Shown here in pieces: positions 1-6,356 of a DNA stretch of 11,279 nucleotides (positions within the stretch are counted from its first letter, which is position 1; each line of letters starts with the position of its first letter). The DNA is from Oscillospiraceae bacterium (GTDB lineage Bacteria; Bacillota; Clostridia; Oscillospirales; Ruminococcaceae), in the NCBI GenBank assembly GCA_016296485.1, contig JAEDJF010000043.1, positions 1 to 11,279 on the forward strand. The letters are read 5' to 3'. The notes under the pieces were generated by a model. It had not been told where the DNA came from. It ran no database searches and saw only the letters and a list, made by a program, of their open reading frames with translations. Made by a program: the position numbers and the translations under genes.

Positions 1-1
1 T

Positions 2-559
2 GGCAGCGATCATATCAAGGCAGTCTACAATGGGCTGAACATTGAACTGGGCGACATTGAGCTGATTGATGAGACAGAGGACACCGACATCGAAACCGGA
101 CAAACAGAAACGAGCAGAAATACGCAATTTAAGGGGCAGTGGCTTACCTGCGACTTCGGAAAGGAACTCTCCGGTGAAGTATATATCTCAGAGTGGACTA
201 AGAAAGACCGCAGAAGTATGAAAAGCAATGTCACTATGGATAACGAGCAGTTCAGCAAGCGCTTCTGTGTCAGAGCGGATAATCCGCAGGAAGCTTACTA
301 CCTCCTTACACCGCACATGATGGAATATATTATTACTATGGCGGACAAGAGCGGCGGCACTGTCTATATGTCTTTCCTGCGCAATGGAAAGATGCACGTT
401 GCGGTCAAGACCGGGCGCGACTTCTTTGAACTCGGGAAAAGTAATGCTGATGTGGGAAAACTGCGCCAGAAGTTTTTGGGTGAGCTGCGCTGGTTCACTG
501 ATATCGTTGACACGCTTCGTGTAGAGGATACCCTCTATAAGAAAGAGACAACCACATGA
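2..559 (+). CDS. DUF3137 family protein, 5'-truncated by window edge
   Basis: The reading frame is open from base 2, so this is the C-terminal 185 residues of a gene that starts outside the window; the internal ATG at 218 is not the start. The piece has the hallmarks of DUF3137: a core strand block (IKAVYNGLNIEL near its start), a KELSGEVYIS segment, then the conserved tail MDNEQFSKRF, YYLLTPHMMEYI and a YMSFLRNGK block before a FFELG motif. It is clearly paralogous to the next gene, with which it shares near-identical stretches such as TPHMM and LGELRWFTD. Its stop overlaps the next start by 4 bases (ATGA at 556-559), so the two are translationally coupled. DUF3137 proteins are membrane-associated, of unknown function, and often lie near lemA. 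The missing N-terminus presumably carries two membrane segments like its neighbour. Base composition is AT-richer than the right of the window. Confidence 0.85.
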   Translation, partial: GSDHIKAVYNGLNIELGDIELIDETEDTDIETGQTETSRNTQFKGQWLTCDFGKELSGEVYISEWTKKDRRSMKSNVTMDNEQFSKRFCVRADNPQEAYYLLTPHMMEYIITMADKSGGTVYMSFLRNGKMHVAVKTGRDFFELGKSNADVGKLRQKFLGELRWFTDIVDTLRVEDTLYKKETTT

Positions 560-1437
560 CAAGCAAACAGTTAAAATCTCTTATCACTCCTTATCGAATA
601 ATATGTAAAGTCTTAAACGGAATTTTTGCGATAATAATCATCAGTACGATTATTTATTTAATCATAGCTCCGGATAATCTGATTGCTTTTATTATTCTTT
701 TGGGGTGCGTTACTGTATTTGCTTGTCTCCATGACGCTGTTCATAATAAAATCAAAAGAATTCTTGTCGACAATGACAATTTTATCGGCGTTGCGCTAAA
801 GGAGGCATTTGGGGATTCGGTGGAATACTGCCAAGACGGCGAAGTGGCTCCAGGACCAATGGAATTTCCGTTCTCCTATAACAAAGTGTATGGAGAAGGC
901 AATATCAAGGCAGTCTACAAAGGACTGAACATTGAACTAAGTGACATGACGCTGAAGAATGAGGAAATGAACGCTGAAGGCGATATTAACGCATTTACAG
1001 TATTCAGGGGACAGCTGTTCGTCTGTGATTTAAGAAAAGAGCTTTCCGGAGAGGTATTCATCTCTGCAAATTCCGGAATGGACAAACCCGGTTTTGAAAG
1101 AGATGTAATGATGGATAACAAAGAGTTCGATGACCGTTTTCGCGTCAAAACAAAGGTTCCTGAGGAAGCCTTTTGCATACTTACACCGCATATGATGGGA
1201 TACATTCTCAAAATGGCGGACAAGGTCAACGGTCGGGTGTATATGGCTTTTTTGCGCAGCGGAAAGATATACATCGCGGTCAATACCAATCGCAACATCT
1301 TCAAGTTAGGCGATACTACTAAGGCGGATTATGACACGCTGATGCAAAAGTACTTAGGCGAACTGAAGTGGTTTACCGATATGATCGACACGCTGCGCTT
1401 GAATGATAAACTCTATAAGAAGGAGGCGAACGTATGA
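556..1437 (+). CDS. DUF3137 family membrane protein, full length
   Basis: A 293-residue protein that appears complete. Two hydrophobic helices lie near the N-terminus (about residues 20-37 and 41-59), followed by a basic stretch (HNKIKRIL, 63-70) and a soluble domain. The soluble part carries the DUF3137 pattern: EGNIKAVYKGLNIEL, RKELSGEVFIS, MDNKEFDDRF, ILTPHMMGYI and YMAFLRSGK before an IFKLG motif. The start ATG overlaps the preceding stop (ATGA); only a weak purine-rich site (GAAAGAG) precedes it, consistent with coupling. It is a paralogue of the gene before it: a stretch of nearly 40 bases at 903-942 repeats 13-52 with few mismatches. The function of the family is unknown; it is probably anchored in the cytoplasmic membrane with the large domain cytosolic. 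The family call is firm, any role is not. Confidence 0.88.
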   Translation: MTSKQLKSLITPYRIICKVLNGIFAIIIISTIIYLIIAPDNLIAFIILLGCVTVFACLHDAVHNKIKRILVDNDNFIGVALKEAFGDSVEYCQDGEVAPGPMEFPFSYNKVYGEGNIKAVYKGLNIELSDMTLKNEEMNAEGDINAFTVFRGQLFVCDLRKELSGEVFISANSGMDKPGFERDVMMDNKEFDDRFRVKTKVPEEAFCILTPHMMGYILKMADKVNGRVYMAFLRSGKIYIAVNTNRNIFKLGDTTKADYDTLMQKYLGELKWFTDMIDTLRLNDKLYKKEANV

Positions 1438-1634
1438 CGCTGGAAACTGCTGTTCTTCTGCTGGCACTGGCTGTGTTAGGCTTCGTGCTGGTCTATAAGT
1501 ATTTGCGTAAAAAGCCGAAACTGCGCATCATTTGTCTTGTACTGTTGTCTCTGATCGCGCTGGTTCTCGCCGGATATATCGGTCTGACTCTGCTTTTTGT
1601 GTATGCGGTCAGCCATCAGCCTCCCACGTTGTAA
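1434..1634 (+). CDS. Small two-helix membrane protein
   Basis: A 66-residue protein with two hydrophobic segments (about residues 5-22 and 34-57) separated by a strongly basic loop (KYLRKKPKLR, 23-32). It begins at an ATG that overlaps the stop of the DUF3137 gene by 4 bases, with a strong ribosome binding site AAGGAGG at 1420-1426, 7 bases upstream and inside the preceding gene. That placement is the best evidence that this short ORF is expressed. By the positive-inside rule, the basic loop would be cytoplasmic and both ends outside. No family is recognised. Its context suggests it works with the DUF3137 proteins in the membrane. Confidence 0.7.
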   Translation: MTLETAVLLLALAVLGFVLVYKYLRKKPKLRIICLVLLSLIALVLAGYIGLTLLFVYAVSHQPPTL

Positions 1635-1659
1635 AAACCGAAAAAGGGAAATGTGATAG

Positions 1660-1827
1660 AGGTCTGCATTATTAGGAACAAGGGGCAGCTTCAAATTGTG
1701 ATCGGACAACAACGTAGACACAGGAACCTTTGACGAGAATTATGAGACAATAGCGAAGTTTCAAGATACAGAAATGAGCAACATGGCTTACATCGCTGAT
1801 TCGGCGTACTACGGCAAATGGAGTTGA
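1660..1827 (+). pseudogene. Possible gene remnant in the 335-base gap before tRNA-Arg
   Basis: Between the small membrane gene and the terminator at 1934 there is no intact gene. One frame reads as protein-like over 56 codons (ALLGTRGSFKL, a TGA at 1699-1701, then TGTFDENYETIAKFQDTEMS and AYIADSAYYGKWS before a stop). There is no start codon with a ribosome binding site, and it is broken by the internal stop, so it looks like a decayed fragment of a gene rather than a working one. The family is not recognised. The remainder of the gap (1828-1933) shows nothing beyond a CACGTG palindrome and a loose GATACCA/TGGTATC inverted repeat. Confidence 0.25.
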
Positions 1828-1933
1828 TACCATTTCCTGAATGGATAAAACAAACAATTTCTCCACGTGGTATCTGCCAATATATCAGGGAAGTAGCTAA
1901 TCTGCAAAGGTGAACGAACCGAAAAAGTAAAAG

Positions 1934-1968
1934 AAAGCCGAAAGCCCGACGGGCTTTCGGCTTTTTTT
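1934..1968. terminator. Strong Rho-independent terminator, probably bidirectional
   Basis: A perfect 14-base-pair stem (1934-1947 with 1951-1964) closes a GAC triloop. On the plus strand it is followed by a run of T to 1968 and would end the DUF3137 operon. On the minus strand it lies directly after the 3' end of tRNA-Arg and is followed by a T-rich stretch (CTTTTACTTTTT), so it can also end the tRNA transcript. Confidence 0.9.
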
Positions 1969-1969
1969 G

Positions 1970-2046
1970 TGGCGTCCCTAGCGCGATTCGAACGCGCGGC
2001 CTTTCGCTTAGGAGGCGAACGCTCTATCCTGCTGAGCTATAGAGAC
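1970..2046 (-). tRNA. tRNA-Arg(CCU)
   Basis: The minus strand folds into a complete 77-base cloverleaf: acceptor stem GTCTCTA with TAGGGAC, D stem GCTC/GAGC, anticodon stem TTCGC/GCGAA around the loop CTCCTAA (anticodon CCT, reading AGG), T stem GCGCG/CGCGC around TTCGAAT, discriminator G and encoded CCA. It charges arginine for the rare AGG codon. Its 3' end faces the AT-richer DUF3137 block, the side on which integrative elements that target tRNA genes normally insert. Confidence 0.97.
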
Positions 2047-2058
2047 ATCAGCCTATAT

Positions 2059-2087
2059 ATTTTACTTTCTTCTCTTGCTTTTGTCAA
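2059..2087 (-). promoter_or_regulatory. Sigma-A promoter of tRNA-Arg
   Basis: Read on the minus strand: a perfect -35 box TTGACA (2082-2087), a 17-base spacer and a -10 box TAAAAT (2059-2064), ending 12 bases before the tRNA 5' end. The -35 box starts only a few bases after the stop codon of the upstream Nudix gene. Confidence 0.85.
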
Positions 2088-2089
2088 TA

Positions 2090-2557
2090 TCAAAGCAGAG
2101 CTTTTCCGTTGAGCACCGCTTCCTCAAGGCGTTCGCCCCGGTAGCGGAGCTTCAGAGAGAAGAAAGGTCCGCCCTCGTCGAGAAGGCGGAGAAAAATCTT
2201 ATCCCCCTCCCATTTCGGTATCGCGTCGAGCTTCTCCTTGTCTATCCACTCGAGGACTCCCTCGTCGCAGTCGATGAGCTCGCCGGAAAAACCGTCGGCA
2301 GTAAAAAGGTGCATATACTCCGTCTCCCACCTGTCCGAAACGAAGGTCACTATCCCACGGTATTTATATGAGGTGAGGGTGAGCCCCGTCTCCTCCTTCG
2401 TCTCGCGAAGGACGCAGTCCTCCGGGCTTTCCTTGTCCTCAAACTTTCCGCCGATGCCAATCCACTTGTCCTTGTTGGCGTCGTTCTCCTTTTTAACCCG
2501 GTGGAGCATAAGGTATTTTCCGTCTTTTTCAATGTAGCAAAGGGTCGAATTTATCAT
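2090..2557 (-). CDS. Nudix hydrolase, MutT/8-oxo-dGTP diphosphatase type
   Basis: A 155-residue Nudix protein. The Nudix box spans residues 37-59 (G37, E43, R51-E52, E55-E56, G58-L59) and keeps every metal- and phosphate-handling residue; Thr53 stands where an aliphatic residue is usual. The N-terminus (MINSTLCYIEKDGKYLMLHR) and the WIGIGGKFE block resemble MutT-like 8-oxo-dGTP diphosphatases, which hydrolyse oxidised nucleoside triphosphates to monophosphates in the cytosol; the substrate is inferred. The start ATG has a GAGGAAA site just upstream. It lies 31 bases downstream of a second Nudix gene on the same strand, so the two probably share a transcript, which may run on through tRNA-Arg to the terminator near 1934 because no hairpin lies between. 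Confidence 0.92.
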   Translation of the reverse strand: MINSTLCYIEKDGKYLMLHRVKKENDANKDKWIGIGGKFEDKESPEDCVLRETKEETGLTLTSYKYRGIVTFVSDRWETEYMHLFTADGFSGELIDCDEGVLEWIDKEKLDAIPKWEGDKIFLRLLDEGGPFFSLKLRYRGERLEEAVLNGKALL

Positions 2558-2588
2558 ATTTTCCTCGGTTTTCTTTACTTTTTGTATA

Positions 2589-2978
2589 TTACTTAGTAAA
2601 TTCTACTTTAAGTTTTCCGATTATCTCCCGGTCGGCGGGGCAGAACTCGTCCGGGTCCATTTCATTCGGGGAGAGCCACTTTGCGTCCTCGTGGACCCGA
2701 AGGAACATTTCGCCGCTTTCCCAATCCGCCCGGACGAAATAGAAATATATGTCCCTGTCGGGATAGGAAAAGGGGTACTCGGAAACGACCTCCCGAGGAA
2801 TTATATTTATATCAAGCTCCTCGAAGCACTCCCGTGCCGTCGCTTCAAAGGCGTCCTCCCCGGGTTCGAGCTTCCCGCCGGGGAACTCCCAAAGATGGGC
2901 GCAGTTTCCGCCGGGACCGCGCTTGCAAACGAGTATTTTCCCTTCGTTCTCGATAATTGCCGCCGCAACCTTCACCAT
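2589..2978 (-). CDS. Nudix hydrolase, MutT-like nucleoside triphosphate pyrophosphohydrolase
   Basis: A 129-residue protein, the usual size of MutT. It opens VKVAAAIIENEGKILVCKRG and carries a Nudix box at residues 35-57 (G35, E41, R49-E50, E53-E54); Asp56 replaces the usual glycine near the end of the box, a change seen in some MutT relatives. The LWEFPGGKLEPGE block is typical of enzymes that remove oxidised dGTP or other modified nucleotides from the pool. The ATG at 2978 follows a good site GGAGGGG. It is the first gene of a two-gene Nudix operon with its own promoter at 3016-3044 and diverges from the malic enzyme. The fold is certain; the exact nucleotide substrate is inferred. Confidence 0.92.
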   Translation of the reverse strand: MVKVAAAIIENEGKILVCKRGPGGNCAHLWEFPGGKLEPGEDAFEATARECFEELDINIIPREVVSEYPFSYPDRDIYFYFVRADWESGEMFLRVHEDAKWLSPNEMDPDEFCPADREIIGKLKVEFTK

Positions 2979-3015
2979 TGGTTTTCCCCTCCGTTTTACT
3001 GTTTCTTCAGGAACA

Positions 3016-3044
3016 ATTGTATATTCATTCCGCTTTTAAGTCAA
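3016..3044 (-). promoter_or_regulatory. Sigma-A promoter of the Nudix pair
   Basis: On the minus strand: -35 TTGACT (3039-3044), 17-base spacer, -10 TACAAT (3016-3021). It lies about 40 bases upstream of the ATG of the 129-residue Nudix gene, in the AT-rich divergent gap before the malic enzyme. Confidence 0.75.
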
Positions 3045-3076
3045 ACAATAATTTTTTAATTTTAAGAAAATAATAG

Positions 3077-3105
3077 TGGAATCTCCCGAAAAAAAGGATT
3101 AAAAT
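3077..3105 (+). promoter_or_regulatory. Possible promoter of the malic enzyme
   Basis: TAAAAT at 3100-3105 is a fair -10 box about 48 bases before the malic enzyme ATG. The matching -35 position (TGGAAT, 3077-3082) agrees with consensus at only three of six bases, so the assignment is weak; A-tracts upstream might help a weak promoter. Confidence 0.3.
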
Positions 3106-3152
3106 AAACTACGTTGATTTCAAGAATTCTCTCTTACAAGGAGGTTAAAAAT

Positions 3153-4331
<1,179 letters not shown>

Positions 4332-4353
4332 TTTTTAAAGAAGGAGAGCGGCG

Positions 4354-4380
4354 ATGAGACTTAGAATTTCCAGACTGTAA
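4354..4380 (+). CDS. Candidate leader peptide MRLRISRL, macrolide-stalling type
   Basis: An eight-codon ORF (ATG to TAA) preceded by a strong site AAGGAG at 4341-4346, 7 bases from the ATG, in the gap between the malic enzyme and the GNAT gene. Such a site ahead of so short an ORF suggests a translated leader. Its first four residues, MRLR, match the known minimal macrolide-dependent ribosome-arrest motif of ermD-type leaders, in which the ribosome stalls with Leu in the P site and Arg in the A site. All three arginines use the codon AGA. The end of the ORF, including its stop codon, forms one strand of the hairpin that can mask the GNAT ribosome binding site. Expression and drug response are inference; the ORF, its site and the motif are seen directly. 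Confidence 0.65.
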   Translation: MRLRISRL

Positions 4381-4405
4381 CCCGTCCATTTTTACAGTTT
4401 AGGAG
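4368..4405 (+). promoter_or_regulatory. Translational attenuator hairpin masking the GNAT ribosome binding site
   Basis: Bases 4372-4380 (AGACTGTAA, the last codons and stop of the leader) pair over nine positions with 4392-4400 (TTACAGTTT), including one G-U pair, around an 11-base loop. Beyond a bulged A at 4401 the stem continues, with TTCC at 4368-4371 pairing with GGAG at 4402-4405, which covers the GNAT ribosome binding site AGGAG (4401-4405). A ribosome stalled at leader codon 3 would cover the 5' strand to about 4376 and free the site; a ribosome that finishes the leader would leave and let the hairpin close. Confidence 0.6.
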
Positions 4406-4413
4406 TGAAAACA

Positions 4414-4824
4414 ATGGAAATTACAATAAAGGAATACCGTTTCGACCCGGAGGAGACTCTTCGGCTCTACGAAAGCGTCGGCTGGACGGCATACACCGCC
4501 GAGCCGGAAAAGCTCCAAAGAGCCTTTGAAAATTCCCTTTCGGTGCTCGGCGCTTTTGACGGTGAAAAGCTCCTCGGAATAATCCGCGCCGTCGGCGACG
4601 GAGAAACGATAGTGTTTATACAGGACCTTCTCGTCTTCCCGGAGTACCAGAGAAAGGGCGTCGGGCGGGCGCTTATGAGCGCCGTTCTTGAAAAATACCG
4701 GGGCGTTCGCCAGATTGAGCTGGCGACGGACGACGTCCCCGAGACCGTCGGATTTTATAAAGCTCTCGGCTTTCGGGAGATGTCTGAACTCGGCTGCGCC
4801 GGCTTTATGAAAATGAGCACGTAA
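4414..4824 (+). CDS. GNAT family N-acetyltransferase
   Basis: A compact 136-residue GNAT enzyme that would transfer an acetyl group from acetyl-CoA to an amine. Motif A is present: the strand FIQDLLVFPEYQ runs into the pyrophosphate-binding loop QRKGVGRAL (79-87, Q/R-x-x-G-x-G), and FYKALGF (114-120) is the usual motif B. The ATG at 4414 is 8 bases after AGGAG (4401-4405); a GTG at 4405 in the same frame overlaps that site and is less likely. The acceptor substrate cannot be told from sequence, and many small clostridial GNATs of this type are unassigned. The leader peptide and hairpin in front suggest expression induced by a ribosome-targeting drug. The gene lies behind the malic enzyme with no terminator between, and ends at a bidirectional terminator shared with the convergent Nudix gene. 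Confidence 0.93.
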   Translation: MEITIKEYRFDPEETLRLYESVGWTAYTAEPEKLQRAFENSLSVLGAFDGEKLLGIIRAVGDGETIVFIQDLLVFPEYQRKGVGRALMSAVLEKYRGVRQIELATDDVPETVGFYKALGFREMSELGCAGFMKMST

Positions 4825-4825
4825 A

Positions 4826-4860
4826 AAATGAGCACGGAAAATTCCGTGCTCATTTCTTTT
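4826..4860. terminator. Bidirectional terminator between GNAT and Nudix genes
   Basis: A 12-base-pair stem (ATGAGCACGGAA at 4828-4839 with 4842-4853), extendable by A-T pairs, has T-rich flanks on both strands and lies between convergent stop codons. The 5' arm repeats the last bases of the GNAT gene: AAATGAGCACG occurs at 4811-4821 and again at 4826-4836. Confidence 0.88.
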
Positions 4861-4865
4861 TTCTT

Positions 4866-5285
4866 TTACATTCCGCGGCGGGCGATATAGTCCATTGCCT
4901 TGCTTATGAGCTTTTTGTCGTTGCGGAAGGTGACCGCTTCGTAAGCGGCGTGGATTTCCATCCACTGGAGCTCGCTTACTTCCTCCTCCTGTGGACGGAG
5001 GGTGGATTCGTTAAGGGTGAAGCCGATGAAATAAATAACTTGTTTTTTGACGTTGGGCTTGGGCGAATACTCGACGGACTCACGAAAACCGTCCCTTAAA
5101 AATACGCGAAGACCGGTTTCCTCCCGGATTTCGCGAAGGGCAGTTTCCATCTCGGTCTCTCCGGATTCCATATGTCCCTTCGGAAAAGACCAATGCCCGC
5201 CGCAGCGATGTTTGAGCAGGAGGAGCTGTGTCTCCCCGTCGTGCTCGCGGTAAATAAGGCCGCCGCAGGATTTTTCGTGTTTCAT
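4866..5285 (-). CDS. Nudix hydrolase, diadenosine tetraphosphate hydrolase-like
   Basis: A 139-residue Nudix protein with a perfect Nudix box at residues 37-59 (G37, E43, R51-E52, E55-E56, G58-L59). The opening KSCGGLIYREHDGE, the HWSFPKGHMESGE block and VKKQVIYFIGF after the box are typical of bacterial bis(5'-nucleosyl)-tetraphosphatases, which cleave Ap4A-type alarmones, though related proteins cleave other nucleotides or remove pyrophosphate from RNA 5' ends. The ATG follows an AGGAG site at a rather long spacing of 11 bases. It stands alone on its strand, converging on the GNAT gene, and is the third Nudix gene in 3.2 kb; it is distinct in sequence from the other two, so this is not a recent tandem duplication. 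Confidence 0.92.
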   Translation of the reverse strand: MKHEKSCGGLIYREHDGETQLLLLKHRCGGHWSFPKGHMESGETEMETALREIREETGLRVFLRDGFRESVEYSPKPNVKKQVIYFIGFTLNESTLRPQEEEVSELQWMEIHAAYEAVTFRNDKKLISKAMDYIARRGM

Positions 5286-5492
5286 TTTTCAATATACTCC
5301 TATTGGGCAAAACTTTGACTAAATACATCATATCACCTTTAAAGTCTCTGTTCAAGAGCAAATAAGCGAAAAATCCTCTCGCCGCATCAAAAAATGCTTT
5401 AAAGCAATATGTTTTCCTTTGTTTCACCCATATTTTGTGAAAAACGGGCAGTTTAGGTCCGTTGCGGACCAATCTATCCTTATATAGAACGG
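5286..5492. other. Divergent intergenic region with several inverted repeats
   Basis: No convincing gene lies in this AT-rich gap between the Nudix and lipoprotein genes. It holds three symmetrical elements: a perfect 12-base palindrome TGCTTTAAAGCA at 5395-5406, an inverted repeat TTTCAC/GTGAAA at 5422-5427 and 5437-5442, and a hairpin GGTCCG-TTG-CGGACC at 5456-5470. CTTTAAAG also occurs at 5338-5345. These could be operators or RNA structure upstream of the lipoprotein promoter; none matches a site I can name. Confidence 0.4.
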
Positions 5493-5521
5493 TTTACAAT
5501 TTCAAAAAGAGGTGTTATATT
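5493..5521 (+). promoter_or_regulatory. Sigma-A promoter of the lipoprotein gene
   Basis: A -35 box TTTACA (5493-5498), a spacer of exactly 17 bases and a -10 box TATATT (5516-5521). Transcription would start near 5528, giving a leader of about 50 bases. This rules out the in-frame GTG at 5529 as the start of the protein. Confidence 0.82.
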
Positions 5522-5579
5522 ATACACAGTGTGTTCCCAAGCGCACACAAAAGATAAAGTTTATAAGGAGAAAATCAAA

Positions 5580-6287
5580 ATGAAAAAACTTATTGCGCTC
5601 CTTCTTGCCCTTGTAATGGTGCTCAGCTTTGCCGCCTGCTCCAAAGGCGAGCCCGCTCCCGACAATTCCGGAAACGAAAGCAGCCAGAACGAGGAAAGCT
5701 CCTCCGAAGGCGAGAGCGAAAGCGAATCCGATGAAGAAAAGCTCGACCACATAAGGGGCTCCGTCGACGGGCTCACCTACACCAACACCGCCGCAGAAAT
5801 CACCTTTGCCGCTCCCGAGGGCTGGGTATTTTTTAACGACGACGAGATTGCCGCTCTTTATAACCTCACCTCCGAAGAGCTTCTTTCCGAGGAGACCGCC
5901 GAGATTCTCGAAAACACCAATATGGTTTACGATATGTATTGCCAGAACGCTTCCACCGGCGCTTCCGTAAACATAAATTTTGAAAACCTCGGTCTTATCT
6001 ACGGAACAGTTCTGAGCGAGGAGAGCTATCTTGAGCTTTCCAAAGCCAATCTTGAAAGCACCTTTTCCGGCGACGGAATGGAGCTTGTTTCCTGTGAGAC
6101 CGTCACCGCAAACCTTGACGGAAAAGAAGTTCCCTGCCTTGACCTTGTGATAAATATGACCGATTACGGCTTTGAGCTTTATGAGAAAATCTTCGTCAAA
6201 AAAGCCGGCAGCTTCATGGGCTGCATCACCATCGGCGCTCTTTCCTCCGACGAAATCGACCAAATCATCGCTGGGCTTTCCCTTTGA
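5580..6287 (+). CDS. Secreted lipoprotein with acidic Ser/Glu linker
   Basis: A 235-residue lipoprotein. The signal peptide MKKLIALLLALVMVLSFAAC ends in a lipobox with the lipidated Cys20. A low-complexity acidic linker rich in Ser and Glu (about 21-54) leads to a globular domain of about 175 residues. The domain starts like a DcrB/PsbP-fold protein (YTNTAAEITFAAPEGWVFF, 67-85), but this resemblance is only suggestive and the function is unknown. Four further cysteines (121, 172, 186, 215) in the exported domain could form disulfides. The ATG at 5580 follows AAGGAG at 5565-5570. The gene has its own promoter at 5493-5521, stands alone and ends at a terminator shared with the convergent surface protein gene. 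Confidence 0.88.
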   Translation: MKKLIALLLALVMVLSFAACSKGEPAPDNSGNESSQNEESSSEGESESESDEEKLDHIRGSVDGLTYTNTAAEITFAAPEGWVFFNDDEIAALYNLTSEELLSEETAEILENTNMVYDMYCQNASTGASVNINFENLGLIYGTVLSEESYLELSKANLESTFSGDGMELVSCETVTANLDGKEVPCLDLVINMTDYGFELYEKIFVKKAGSFMGCITIGALSSDEIDQIIAGLSL

Positions 6288-6302
6288 TATTTTCCCGATA
6301 TA

Positions 6303-6340
6303 AAAACGGACGCGCTTTAAAAGCGCGTCCGTTTTATTTT
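6303..6340. terminator. Bidirectional terminator between lipoprotein and surface protein genes
   Basis: A long stem (AAAACGGACGCGCTTT at 6303-6318 with the complement ending at 6335) closes a small A/T loop. It has T-rich sequence after it on the plus strand and the matching A-tract before it, so it can stop transcripts from both convergent genes. Confidence 0.9.
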
Positions 6341-6356
6341 ATGCTTTATTTAGTAA

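Noticed and set aside
3114..3152. TTG start extending the malic enzyme by 13 residues
   Set aside because: No ribosome binding site precedes it, while the ATG at 3153 has AAGGAGG at ideal spacing and gives the family-typical N-terminus.
5080..5472. A 130-codon minus-strand frame covering part of the gap upstream of the Nudix gene
   Set aside because: It overlaps the Nudix gene in another frame, has no recognisable family and no good start, so the gap was left non-coding.
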